Source: Herpetosiphonaceae bacterium (GTDB lineage: Bacteria; Chloroflexota; Chloroflexia; Chloroflexales; Kallotenuaceae). From it: DNA of 63,909 bases. The notes under the pieces were generated by a model. It did no database searches. It worked only from the letters and a program-made list of their open reading frames with translations, and was not told the DNA's origin. Where the stretch lies: NCBI GenBank assembly GCA_036374795.1, contig DASUTC010000203.1:1-63909 (forward strand), given 5' to 3'. A program made the translations under genes and the position numbers. Position 1 is the stretch's first letter; the number at the start of each line of letters is the position of its first letter. Positions 53,063-61,987 of the stretch are shown here, piece by piece.

Positions 53063-54081
53063 AGGTTGTGCTCTCACCGATGTCCTTCTGGTTCCACGAT
53101 CTGTGCAGCTGTCTCCAGGATTGTATCGCCACGGTGCTGCTGTATTACGGGCACGACCCGATTCTGACTATGGGCGCGTCGTGGGAGTTTTACCACGATC
53201 CGGCGCAGGTCAGCCGCGAGGAGTTTTATCATCCGCTGCCACGCCCAACCCTGGCGCAGAGCATGATGCCCTTTCATCCGCTCACCTCGACCTGGCACCA
53301 GTCGGACGATCCGGAAGCGGCGTGGCGCGATGTGAAGGCGATGATCGCGCAGCAGAAGCCGGTGATCGTCGCCGTGGATAATTTCTATATGCCGATCCGC
53401 CCGGCGTATGGCGACGTTCACGCCGCGCACCTGATGGTCGCGTTCGGCTTCGACGACGATGCAGATGAGGTCTATCTCCTCGAATCGACGCCGCCGCAGT
53501 TTCGCGGGCCGCTGCCGGTCACGCAATTCCTGATCGCCAGAAATTCCGACAACCCGATCGTGGGGGAGCGCGACTTCTTCTTCACCGGAACGCCGATTAA
53601 GAGCCGCTGGTTGCAGCTAGAGATCCACGAGCCGTTCCCGGATCTCACCCGTGCGTGGGTGATGGAGGTCGTCAGCACGAATCTGAGCCGCTTCCACGCG
53701 CCCAGCTCCGGCCCCGCCTGGTCTGGGCTGGAGGGGTTGCAGCACTATCTGTATGCGATCGGCGAGCGCGCGACCGGGCCGGATGCGGGCGTGGCCTTGC
53801 AGGAATTGTACACCGTCGGCTGGACGGCTCAGGGCGCGGCTGCGCTGCACGCCGATTTCTTGATGCAGGCCGGGCATCGGCTCGACTGGCCGCGTCTGAC
53901 CGAGGTCGGGCGGCATGTGGAGCGCATCGCGAACGAGTGGACGACGCTCAGGATGCTGGGCGCGCACGGCTTCTCACGGCCCGCCGACGTTGCCGAGCGC
54001 CTGCGACGGCGCACGGTGCGGTTCCTGGCCGATCACGAGCAGACCTTGAAGCTGTTAGATTGGGCGCTGCATCCGGTCTAA
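53059..54081 (+). CDS. BtrH-like protein (C39-like fold, acyl transfer or peptidase)
   Basis: The 340-residue protein has the BtrH N-terminal domain: WFHDLCSCLQDCIATVLLYYG (catalytic Cys candidates), PVIVAVDNFYMPIRPAYG, HAAHLMVAFGFDDDADEVYL (His) and LLESTPPQF (acidic). BtrH transfers an acyl group from a carrier protein to an aminoglycoside in butirosin synthesis. A homologue next to a LysW carrier suggests transfer or release of a carrier-bound amino acid. The C-terminal half is helical. Start overlaps the previous gene. Confidence 0.8.
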   Translation: MKVVLSPMSFWFHDLCSCLQDCIATVLLYYGHDPILTMGASWEFYHDPAQVSREEFYHPLPRPTLAQSMMPFHPLTSTWHQSDDPEAAWRDVKAMIAQQKPVIVAVDNFYMPIRPAYGDVHAAHLMVAFGFDDDADEVYLLESTPPQFRGPLPVTQFLIARNSDNPIVGERDFFFTGTPIKSRWLQLEIHEPFPDLTRAWVMEVVSTNLSRFHAPSSGPAWSGLEGLQHYLYAIGERATGPDAGVALQELYTVGWTAQGAAALHADFLMQAGHRLDWPRLTEVGRHVERIANEWTTLRMLGAHGFSRPADVAERLRRRTVRFLADHEQTLKLLDWALHPV

Positions 54082-54104
54082 GGAGCCGGTGAAGGACGTA
54101 CGCG

Positions 54105-54750
54105 ATGACACGAGTGCCTGTTGTTGGCCTTGACGCACTCAGCCCGGAGCTGGTCGAGCGCTGGCTGCCTGATCTGCCGCATATGCGCCACCTGATGGAG
54201 CGCGGGATCTACGGGCCGCTGCACAGCATTATCCAGCCGGTGACGCCCGTCGCGTGGCCCACGATGATCAGCGGTCGCGATCCCAGCCCCCTGGGCTACA
54301 CCGATTTTGTCTGCCGCAAAGGCACGAGCTACACCGATCTGCACCTGGTCCACGCGCGGATGACTCAGGTGCCGACGCTCGCCACGCTGCTGCCGGAGGC
54401 CGGGCGGCGCGTGCATCTGGTCAGCGTGCCGGTCAGCTACCCGCCCATCGCGATCAAAGACGGCGTCGGCGTCTCCTGCTGTATGGCACCGTCGACCAAC
54501 CGGCCGATCACCGCGCCCGCCGAGCTTCAGCAGCAGCTCTTGCAGCAGACCAGCGCGCCGTTCATCCTCGATGCGTGCGTGCCTGAGCAGGCGCATACGA
54601 TCGGGATGCGCTGCTGCCTCAGATTCGTGAGATGGACCGGTCCCGCCCGAGCTGGACGGACGCCCGATTCATGTCGATGAGGACCCGGTCCACTCCGACG
54701 AGGACGAGGCGGAGCTGACGAACCGGCTGCGTGCCCTGTACCTGGATTAA
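54105..54750 (+). pseudogene. gutted alkaline-phosphatase-superfamily gene
   Basis: The N-terminal part is intact: VPVVGLDALSPELVERWLPD, MRHLMERGIYGPL, VTPVAWPTMISGRDPSPLGY with the Thr/Ser nucleophile region. After about residue 165 homology stops. The frame then changes and the extreme C terminus of the family can be read (GPVPPELDGRPIHVDEDPV, then ELTNRLRALYLD) ending at 54750. About 300-400 internal codons, including the second metal-binding half, are missing. Related intact genes are at 58476 and 60518. Confidence 0.75.
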
Positions 54751-54765
54751 TCAGACGAGGAAGTC

Positions 54766-56130
54766 ATGAGTGCGAAGCTAGCAATGTTTGGCGGCGAGCC
54801 AGCCGTCCCAGCCGATCAGCGCAACGTGCCCTGGCCGGTGATCGCGCCGTCCGACGAGCAGGCGCTGCTGCGCGTCCTGGCGAGCGGAAAGTTCACCAGC
54901 AGCTCCAAGGACGAGCAGGAGGTGCGCGGCCTGGAGCAGGAGTGGGCGCAGTTCGTCGGGACACGCTACAGCGTGGCGGTCAACAGCGGGACCGCCGCGC
55001 TGGCGGTGGCGCTGACGGCGCTCGGCGTGCAGCCCGGCGACGAAGTGATCGTCCCGGCGCTGAGCTATGTCGCGTCCGGCCTGGCGGCGCTGCACCAGCT
55101 TGCGATCCCGGTCTTTGTCGATATCGATCCCGCTACCTTCAACATCGATGTGCGGCAGATCGAGGCCAAGATTACGCCGCGCACCCGCGCGATCATGCCG
55201 GTGCATCTCCATGGCCTGCCCGCCGACATGGACGCGATCCGCGCCATCGCCAGCAAGCATGGCCTGGTCATCGTCGAGGATGCCGCGCAGGCGCAGGGCG
55301 CTGCCTACCAGGGCAAGCTGGTCGGCGCGCTTGGCGACATCGGCGCGTTCAGCCTCAACGTCGAGAAGAACATCCCAACCTGCGGCGAGGGCGGCCTGGT
55401 GACGATGGACGATCCTGAGCTGTACGCCAGATGTAAGATGCTGCGCCAGATGGGCGAGGAGATCGAAAGCGACGTGCCGCGCGCCTACGTCTCCTATGTG
55501 CTCGGCTGGAACTACAAGCTGAGCGCGATGCAGGCCGCCTTTACCCGCAGCCAGATGTCGCGCTATGCTGAAGATCAGGCGGCGCGTGAGCGTAACATTG
55601 CGGCCTTGCTCGGCAAGCTGGCCGAGCTACCGGGCGTGATCGTGCCCAGGACGCTGCCCGATCGGACGCATGTCTGGCATATTCTGCGCTTCCGCTTCGA
55701 TCCTGAGGCCGCCGGTCTGACGGGTGTTGCCCCTGGACGGTTCCGCCAAGCATTGCGCCGCGCGCTGGCGGCGGAGGGCGTGCAGGTTTCGCAGTACCAG
55801 CTGATCCCGCTGCCGGGCCAGCCCGTCTTTGCCGAGCAGCACGGCTTTGGCCGGGGCTATCCCTGGACGATCGCGGGCACGTCGCCGCAGGCATACGCGA
55901 TCGAGGAGTATCCCAACACGCTGGCGGTGATCGAGGATTCGCTGTGTCTGCGGCGCGTCCATCTGAACCCGGGCTCCGGCCCGCTGCTTGAGCTGTACGC
56001 CAACGCATTCTGCAAGATCTGGGACAACCTGGATCGCATCGGGCGGATCGCACAGTCGATGCGCTACGAAGCGCCCTGGGAGACGGTGCTCAAGCGCCGC
56101 CAGGCTTCCGTCGCCGACGTGGCGAACTAA
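54766..56130 (+). CDS. DegT/DnrJ/EryC1/StrS-type PLP aminotransferase
   Basis: The 454-residue protein has family hallmarks: FTSSSKDEQEVRGLEQEWAQ, VNSGTAALAVALTALGVQPG, EVIVPALSYVASGLA, DIDPATFNID, VEDAAQAQGAAYQGK and the PLP lysine in FSLNVEKNIPTCGEGG. It is longer than usual (about 370-400) by a C-terminal extension. In a carrier-protein pathway it could aminate a carrier-bound keto intermediate, replacing LysJ. The gene lies between the phosphatase remnant and a transketolase remnant. Confidence 0.92.
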   Translation: MSAKLAMFGGEPAVPADQRNVPWPVIAPSDEQALLRVLASGKFTSSSKDEQEVRGLEQEWAQFVGTRYSVAVNSGTAALAVALTALGVQPGDEVIVPALSYVASGLAALHQLAIPVFVDIDPATFNIDVRQIEAKITPRTRAIMPVHLHGLPADMDAIRAIASKHGLVIVEDAAQAQGAAYQGKLVGALGDIGAFSLNVEKNIPTCGEGGLVTMDDPELYARCKMLRQMGEEIESDVPRAYVSYVLGWNYKLSAMQAAFTRSQMSRYAEDQAARERNIAALLGKLAELPGVIVPRTLPDRTHVWHILRFRFDPEAAGLTGVAPGRFRQALRRALAAEGVQVSQYQLIPLPGQPVFAEQHGFGRGYPWTIAGTSPQAYAIEEYPNTLAVIEDSLCLRRVHLNPGSGPLLELYANAFCKIWDNLDRIGRIAQSMRYEAPWETVLKRRQASVADVAN

Positions 56131-56304
56131 GCGAGGCGCTGCCGCACGACCGATCTTGAAACCTTCCGGCAGACGGCCCTGCGCATCCGCCAGCATCTCC
56201 TGACGATAGGCATGGCTCTCGGCGGAACGCATGTCGGCGGCTCGCGCTCGGAGACGGATATTCTGACGGGGCTGTACGTTCCGCCTCGAAACTCGGCATG
56301 GTAG
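56131..56304 (+). pseudogene. transketolase N-terminal fragment
   Basis: Directly after the aminotransferase stop, an open frame without start reads TTDLETFRQTALRIRQHLLT, then THVGGSRSETDILTGLYV, and stops at 56304. This matches the first helix and THxGGSLSxxDILxALY motif of the thiamine-diphosphate transketolase family. The rest of the enzyme is absent. It is a 5' relic. Its position inside a LysW cluster is informative (see findings). Confidence 0.7.
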
Positions 56305-56370
56305 GTTCGCACGAGCTGTGATCCATCAATCATACACGTCTCACTCACGTTCAAGAAAGGAAACGCACCC

Positions 56371-56535
56371 ATGAGCAATTGTCCCGAATGCGACGCCCAG
56401 GTTTCGATCACGGCGGATGCCCGCGTCGGCGAGATCGTCACGTGCCCCGACTGTCAGACCGAGCTGGAGATCCTGGGCCTGGACCCGGCAGAGCTGGCGC
56501 TGGCACCTGAGGTCGATGAGGATTGGGGTGAGTAG
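56371..56535 (+). CDS. lysW: LysW-type amino-group carrier protein
   Basis: The 54-residue protein has an RBS AAGAAAGG and starts MSNCPECDAQ. Two CxxC pairs (Cys4/Cys7 and Cys25/Cys28) form the zinc ribbon. An acidic C terminus ends in EDWGE, the defining LysW motif whose last Glu is ligated through its side chain to the alpha-amino group of the substrate. The stop is 3 bases before lysX. The carrier protects the amino group and presents the intermediate by charge to LysX/LysY. Confidence 0.93.
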   Translation: MSNCPECDAQVSITADARVGEIVTCPDCQTELEILGLDPAELALAPEVDEDWGE

Positions 56536-56538
56536 GCC

Positions 56539-57399
56539 ATGAGTGTCGGACGCGACGCGCCCCTGGCCGTTCTGACCTCGCGCGTTCGGATCGAAGAGAA
56601 GCGGATCTTTGATGCGCTTGAGCGGCGCAACATTCCGTACTGCCATCTCGACGAGCGCGATCTGAGCATGGCGCTCGCCGACGAGCCGGTACCCTGGGCG
56701 GCGCTGATCAATCGCTGTATGTCGAACACCCGCAGCCCGTACGTGGCCCGGCTGTTCGAGGCGCGCGGTGTCATGGTCTGCAACAGCAGCCAGGTCATCG
56801 CCACCTGCGGCGATAAGCTGCTGACGAGTCTGGCGCTGGTGCAGGCGGGATTGCCCACGCCGCGCACGGCGGTGGCGCTCACGCCGGAGGCGGCGCTGGA
56901 GGCCCTCGATCGGTTTGGCTACCCGGCGGTGCTCAAGCCGGTCAGCGGCTCCTGGGGGCGGCTGCTGGCAAAGGTCAACGACCGCGATGCCGCCGAGGCC
57001 GTGCTTGAGCACAAACAGGTCCTGGGATCGCCGATGCACTCGGTGATCTATATGCAGGAGTATATCGACAAGCCGGGACGCGATCTGCGTACGATCGTGC
57101 TCGGCAAGCGCGTGCTCTGCGCGATGTACCGGCACGCCGAGCACTGGATTACCAACACCGCGCGCGGCGCGACGACGACGGCCTGTGAGATCACCGATGA
57201 GCTGGCGGAGCTGTCGCTGCGCGTCGCACATGCGGTCGGCGGCGGCGCGCTGGCGATCGATTTTCTGGAGCGCGCCGACGGGACGCTCCTGGTCAACGAG
57301 GTCAATCACACGATGGAGTTCCACGGCATGATGGCAGCCACGAAGGTCGACGTTGCGGACGCGCTGGTCCAGTATGTTCTGGAGGTCGCCGAGCTATGA
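56539..57399 (+). CDS. lysX: LysX-type carrier-protein:amino acid ligase (ATP-grasp)
   Basis: The 286-residue RimK/LysX-family ATP-grasp enzyme shows YPAVLKPVSGSWGRLL (ATP clamp), YMQEYIDKPGRDLRTIVLG, NTARGATTTACEI and the metal-binding end VNEVNHTMEFHGMM. LysX joins the LysW C-terminal Glu to alpha-aminoadipate or glutamate. The end motif HTMEF occurs in LysX proteins, but sequence alone does not decide the amino acid. It overlaps lysY by ATGA. Confidence 0.92.
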   Translation: MSVGRDAPLAVLTSRVRIEEKRIFDALERRNIPYCHLDERDLSMALADEPVPWAALINRCMSNTRSPYVARLFEARGVMVCNSSQVIATCGDKLLTSLALVQAGLPTPRTAVALTPEAALEALDRFGYPAVLKPVSGSWGRLLAKVNDRDAAEAVLEHKQVLGSPMHSVIYMQEYIDKPGRDLRTIVLGKRVLCAMYRHAEHWITNTARGATTTACEITDELAELSLRVAHAVGGGALAIDFLERADGTLLVNEVNHTMEFHGMMAATKVDVADALVQYVLEVAEL

Positions 57400-58418
57400 A
57401 GATCGCGGTGATCGGCGGCTCCGGCTATATCGGCGGCGAGCTCATCCGGCTGCTGCTGCACCATCCTCACGCGACGCTCGTCCAGGCGACATCGACGCGC
57501 TACGCGCGCCGTCCGCTGCATGCGGCGCATCCCAACCTGCGGGGCCAGACCGATCTCACCTTCGTGCATCCTGAGGCCGTGGAGCCGTGCGATGCGCTCT
57601 TGCTGGCGCTGCCGCATGGCACGGCGATGCAAAGCCTGCCGCGCTGGCTCACGCTCGCGCCGACCGTGATCGATCTGAGCGCCGACTTTCGGCTGCGGAA
57701 CGCGGCGGACTACGCGGCCTACTACGACGGGACGCATCCGGCCCCGGAGTGGCTTTCGCGCTTCGTGCCCGGCATTCCAGAGATCAATCGGGCGCAGATT
57801 CGTGAGGCGTCGGTGATCGCGGTGCCTGGCTGCATGGCAAACGCCGCGATCCTGGCGCTCTCGCCGCTGGCTGCGGCGGGTCTGCTGCGGCAGCCGGTGG
57901 TGGTGGATGCGCGTACCGGCTCAAGCGGCTCAGGCGCGGAGCCGAATCCGTCGAGCCATCATGCCGAGCGCAGCGGCGTGATGCGCGTCTTCAAGCCGCT
58001 GGGCCATCGCCATACCGCCGAGATTCGCCAGATCTGCAACGTGCCGGTCTACATGACCGCCACGGCGGTCGAGGCGGTGCGCGGCGTGCAGGTGGTGTGT
58101 CATGTGCCGCTGGACGCGCCGACGACCGAGAAAGCGATCTGGGCGCTGTACCGTCGCTGCTACGCGGATGAGCCGTTTGTGCGGCTGGTGAAGCAGCGCG
58201 CGGGCGTGTACCGCCTGCCGGAGCCCAAGATCCTGAGCGGCACGAACTTCTGCGACGTCGGCTTTGCGCTGGACGCGGATGGACGCCATCTGGTGGTGAT
58301 CGCCGCGCTCGATAATCTGGTTAAGGGTGGGGCGGGCAACGCGATCCAATGCCTCAATATCGCGCGCGGCTGGGATGAGCGGGCGGGGCTGCGGTTTGCC
58401 GGGCTGCATCCGGCCTGA
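57396..58418 (+). CDS. lysY: LysY/ArgC-type acyl-phosphate reductase
   Basis: The 340-residue protein has the Rossmann start AVIGGSGYIGGELIRLLL, SADFRLR, catalytic Cys in AVPGCMANAAIL, SGSGAEPNPSSHHAER and the closing DNLVKGGAGNAIQCLN. It is the NADPH-dependent reductase that turns the phosphorylated carrier-bound acid into the semialdehyde. It is coupled to lysX. The kinase (LysZ) needed between LysX and LysY is not in the window. Confidence 0.92.
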   Translation: MKIAVIGGSGYIGGELIRLLLHHPHATLVQATSTRYARRPLHAAHPNLRGQTDLTFVHPEAVEPCDALLLALPHGTAMQSLPRWLTLAPTVIDLSADFRLRNAADYAAYYDGTHPAPEWLSRFVPGIPEINRAQIREASVIAVPGCMANAAILALSPLAAAGLLRQPVVVDARTGSSGSGAEPNPSSHHAERSGVMRVFKPLGHRHTAEIRQICNVPVYMTATAVEAVRGVQVVCHVPLDAPTTEKAIWALYRRCYADEPFVRLVKQRAGVYRLPEPKILSGTNFCDVGFALDADGRHLVVIAALDNLVKGGAGNAIQCLNIARGWDERAGLRFAGLHPA

Positions 58419-58475
58419 TCGGTTACTCACAGGGATTCACCTGGAAGCGCCAGGCTATTTGGAGTAGGGGCACAT

Positions 58476-60491
58476 ATGTCGAAACCGAAAGTTGCCGTGA
58501 TCGGCCTTGACAGCATCACGCCGGTCATGGTCGAGCGGTTCGTGGCCGAGGGACGCATGCCGAACTTTCAGCGGCTACGTGAGCGGGGGTGGTACTCGGA
58601 GCTTACGCCGCCGATGCCGCCGACGACGCCCGCCGCCTGGACCACAATCGCCACGGGCACCTGGCCGAGCACCCACGGCGTCGAGGGCTTTGCCGTCCAC
58701 CAGGCGGGCGAGCCGCTCGACCAAAAACATCATAGCTGTAGCTCCGACTGGGTGCGATCCGAGTTCATCTGGCAGGCCGCCGCGCGCGCCGGAAAACGCT
58801 CGATCCTACTCAAGTATCCGATGTCGTGGCCGCCCGTCGGCGGCGATCTGGTCGTGCAGGTCGATGGCGCTGGCGGCTGGGGCGGCCTCAAGTGCGTCTG
58901 GGATCTGGCGCACTCCGGCTGCTGGGATACGGAGATGACCGCGCAGACGATCACGCCCAACGAGCAGACGGCCAATCCGCAGGACTGGCTGACCCGCGAT
59001 CAGGATAATCTGGACGAGGAGAGTACGAATCTGCTCAGTGTGAGCGCGCCGCACGCCTGGGATGATCTGCCCGCCGACGCCGAGCCGCTGTGGGAGACGC
59101 AGGTGTTGCTGCGCTGTCGCGGCATGAGCGAGGGCACGACGCTGTACGTGCTGGCGCTGCGTGTCGGCCAGGAGGAGCGCCTGGCGATTGCCACGGAGCG
59201 CCGCGCCGGAGACGCGGCGCTGCTGCGCAGCCGCGATTGGAGCGACTGGCTACGGGTCACGCTGCCGACCGCGCAGGGGCCGCGCGCGGGGCATGTCCGC
59301 CTCAAGGTGATGGCGTTCGACGCCGCGAATCGTCGGCTGCGGCTGTATCAATCGCAGATTCACCAGGAGGCTGGCTTTACCCGCCCGGAGCATATCGCCG
59401 AGACGCTGCTGGAGGTGGCGGGGCCGTTCGCGGAGTGGACCGAGGGCTACGATCTGCTGCAAGGCTGGATCGACGACGAGACGCAGCTTGAGATCTACGA
59501 GCAGCATGTAGACTGGATGAGCCGCGCCGCGCGCTATCTGCTCCAGACGCAGCCCTGGGATCTGTTCATGACTCAGGTGCATTTCGTCGACATGGCCTAC
59601 CATCTCTACTGGGGCGCGATCGATCCCGGACATCCGCAGCATACCCCGGAGCGGGCGCCGTTCTACTGGGAGCTGCTGGGCCGCGTTCACGAGCTGGCCG
59701 ATCAGTTTTTGGGCGCGGTGCTGGACGAGCTGGACGACGATACGCTGGTGGTGGTGCTCGGCGATCACGGCCACGATCTGTACCACACCGCGCTGCTCGC
59801 CAATCACCTGCTGATCCGGCACGGCCTGCTTACGCTCTACCGTGATCGCCGCACGGGCGCGCCGCGCATCGACTGGCAGCGCACCCGCGCCTACGCCAAC
59901 GGCTACCGGGTCTATCTCAACGTCGCGGGCCGCGATCCGCAGGGCATCGTCTCCGCCGACGAGGTGTACGCGCTGCAAGAGGCGGTGATCCAGATGCTCT
60001 ACAGCGCGCGCGATCCGCGCACCGGCCAGGCGCCGGTTCGTCTGGCCTGTCGGCAGGAGGACGCGCATGCGCTGGGGCTGTACGGCAGCTCGATGGGCGA
60101 TGTGATCTTCGCGATGGCTCCCGGCTTTCAGACGCGCACGTCGATCAGCGTGCCCGCCGATGCGTGGGTTGGGCAGCGCCTCCAGCCGGAGCGAATCGCG
60201 GCCTTCAAGCAGACACAGCTCTTCCGCGAGTTTACCGGCGAGCACGACTCGGCGCTGCCGTTCAATCGGGCGATCCGCTCGATGCTGGTGCTGCATGGCC
60301 CGCCGGTTCGCGCCGGTCGGCGGCAGGTACCGGCGCGCATGGTCGATGTGGCTCCGACGATCTGCTCCTATTTACAGATACCGTTCCCGCTGCACTGCGA
60401 GGGAAGCGTGCTGTGGGATGCGCTCGCGCACGCGCCGGAGACGGAGCGCGGCGCGGAGCCGTCGTCGCTGCACGCGACACCCGGCAGTTAA
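58476..60491 (+). CDS. alkaline-phosphatase-superfamily enzyme 1 (phosphodiesterase-like)
   Basis: The 671-residue protein has metal-site and nucleophile motifs typical of nucleotide pyrophosphatase/phosphodiesterase-type enzymes: VAVIGLDSITPVM (Asp), PPTTPAAWTTIATGTWPSTHG (Thr nucleophile), QVHFVDMAYHLYW (Asp/His) and VVLGDHGHDLYHTALLANHL (Asp-His). A beta-rich insert lies at about 180-300. It has no signal peptide, so it acts inside. It could hydrolyse or transfer a phosphoryl or sulfuryl group on the product. Three members in one cluster is unusual. Confidence 0.82.
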   Translation: MSKPKVAVIGLDSITPVMVERFVAEGRMPNFQRLRERGWYSELTPPMPPTTPAAWTTIATGTWPSTHGVEGFAVHQAGEPLDQKHHSCSSDWVRSEFIWQAAARAGKRSILLKYPMSWPPVGGDLVVQVDGAGGWGGLKCVWDLAHSGCWDTEMTAQTITPNEQTANPQDWLTRDQDNLDEESTNLLSVSAPHAWDDLPADAEPLWETQVLLRCRGMSEGTTLYVLALRVGQEERLAIATERRAGDAALLRSRDWSDWLRVTLPTAQGPRAGHVRLKVMAFDAANRRLRLYQSQIHQEAGFTRPEHIAETLLEVAGPFAEWTEGYDLLQGWIDDETQLEIYEQHVDWMSRAARYLLQTQPWDLFMTQVHFVDMAYHLYWGAIDPGHPQHTPERAPFYWELLGRVHELADQFLGAVLDELDDDTLVVVLGDHGHDLYHTALLANHLLIRHGLLTLYRDRRTGAPRIDWQRTRAYANGYRVYLNVAGRDPQGIVSADEVYALQEAVIQMLYSARDPRTGQAPVRLACRQEDAHALGLYGSSMGDVIFAMAPGFQTRTSISVPADAWVGQRLQPERIAAFKQTQLFREFTGEHDSALPFNRAIRSMLVLHGPPVRAGRRQVPARMVDVAPTICSYLQIPFPLHCEGSVLWDALAHAPETERGAEPSSLHATPGS

Positions 60492-60517
60492 GCGTGGCAC
60501 AAGGTGAGGTGCGCTCG

Positions 60518-61939
60518 ATGTTTCTTCACAACCAGGCTCGTCGCAAAGTCCTGCTGATCGGTCTTGACTGTGCCGCGCCGGAGCTGGTCTTCGACCGCTG
60601 GCTCGACGATCTGCCGAATATTCGTCAGGTGCTCCGGGCTGGCGTGTACGGCAGGCTCCGCAGCAGCACGCCGCCGATTACGGTTCCAGCCTGGATGTCG
60701 ATGCTGACCGGCCGCGATCCGGGCCAGCTTGGCATCTACGGCTTTCACAACCGTGCCGATTACAGCTACACCCATATGCGCATCGCGTCGTCGGCGAGCG
60801 TTCGCGAGCGGGCGCTGTGGGATCTGCTGGGCGATCACGGCAAGCGCTCGATCGTGATCGGCGTGCCGCCGACGTATCCGGTCAGGCCGATTCCCGGCGA
60901 TCTGATCAGTTGTTTTCTCACGCCCAGCGACGCGAAGCAGTTTACCTATCCCGCCGAGCTTGGCGCGACGGTGCGCAAGCTGGTCGGCGACTACATGGTC
61001 GACGTCAAGGGCTTTCGGACCGATAACAAAGGCTGGCTGCTGGAGCAGATCTACGAGATGACCGAGAAGCGCTTCAAGGTCGCGAAACATCTGCTTGCCA
61101 CACGGCCCTGGGACCTGTTCGCGCTGGTCGAGATCGGCGTCGATCGGATTCATCACGGCTTCTGGCAGTTCATGGATCAGGCGCACGTGCTCTATCCCGG
61201 ACCGAATCCGTTCCAGAACGCGATCTACGACTACCACAAGTACGTGGATGGGCTGATCGGCGAGCTGCTGGCTTTTGCCGACGACGATACGACAGTGCTG
61301 ATCGTCTCCGATCACGGCGCGAAGCGGATGGACGGCAGCATCGCGATCAACGAGTGGCTGGTGCAGCAGGGCTACCTCGTGCTCAACCACTATCCCAGCA
61401 GCGCCACGCGCTTTGCGCAGCTCGATATTAACTGGGCGGAGACGAGCGCCTGGAGCGAGGGCGGCTACTATGCGCGCGTCTTTATCAACGTGGAGGGTCG
61501 CGAGCCGTCGGGCGTGGTGCCGCAGGCGGAGTATGCCAGCTTCCGCCAGATACTCAAGGAGCAGATCGAGTCGATCCCCGACGCATCCGGCCAGCCGCTC
61601 CATCACCTGGTGGTCGGTCCCGACGAGCTGTATCGCGAGGTGCGCAATGTCGCGCCAGATCTGTTTGTCTTCTTCGGCGATCTGTACTGGCGCTCGGCGG
61701 GAACGGTGGGTCACGGCCTGATCCATCTGCTGGAAAACGATACCGGTCCCGACGGCGCGAACCACGACTGGGACGGGATTTTCATCATGGCGCAGGGGCA
61801 GGATCTCCGGCATGGGGCGCAGCTTCAAGAGCAGCGCGTGGGGCTGCAACTGCTGGATGTCGCGCCGACGGTGCTGCGCGCGTTCGACCTAGGCGTGCCC
61901 GATTGGATGCAGGGTCGGATCGTGCCTGGACGAGGCTAG
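60518..61939 (+). CDS. alkaline-phosphatase-superfamily enzyme 2
   Basis: The 473-residue protein starts at MFLHNQARRKVLLIGLD after AAGGTGAGG. Motifs: LLIGLDCAAPELV, PPITVPAWMSMLTGRDPGQLG (Thr nucleophile), FALVEIGVDRIHHGFWQ, LIVSDHGAKRMDG and a C-terminal His in DGANHDWDG. It is shorter than the preceding gene and closer to the gutted copy at 54105. It is probably a phosphatase, phosphodiesterase or phosphoglycerate-mutase-like enzyme. The substrate is unknown, likely an intermediate of the carrier-protein pathway. Confidence 0.82.
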   Translation: MFLHNQARRKVLLIGLDCAAPELVFDRWLDDLPNIRQVLRAGVYGRLRSSTPPITVPAWMSMLTGRDPGQLGIYGFHNRADYSYTHMRIASSASVRERALWDLLGDHGKRSIVIGVPPTYPVRPIPGDLISCFLTPSDAKQFTYPAELGATVRKLVGDYMVDVKGFRTDNKGWLLEQIYEMTEKRFKVAKHLLATRPWDLFALVEIGVDRIHHGFWQFMDQAHVLYPGPNPFQNAIYDYHKYVDGLIGELLAFADDDTTVLIVSDHGAKRMDGSIAINEWLVQQGYLVLNHYPSSATRFAQLDINWAETSAWSEGGYYARVFINVEGREPSGVVPQAEYASFRQILKEQIESIPDASGQPLHHLVVGPDELYREVRNVAPDLFVFFGDLYWRSAGTVGHGLIHLLENDTGPDGANHDWDGIFIMAQGQDLRHGAQLQEQRVGLQLLDVAPTVLRAFDLGVPDWMQGRIVPGRG

Positions 61940-61987
61940 GATCGAGCTACACCGGTCGGATTGAACGATCGATTGAGGAAAGATGCT

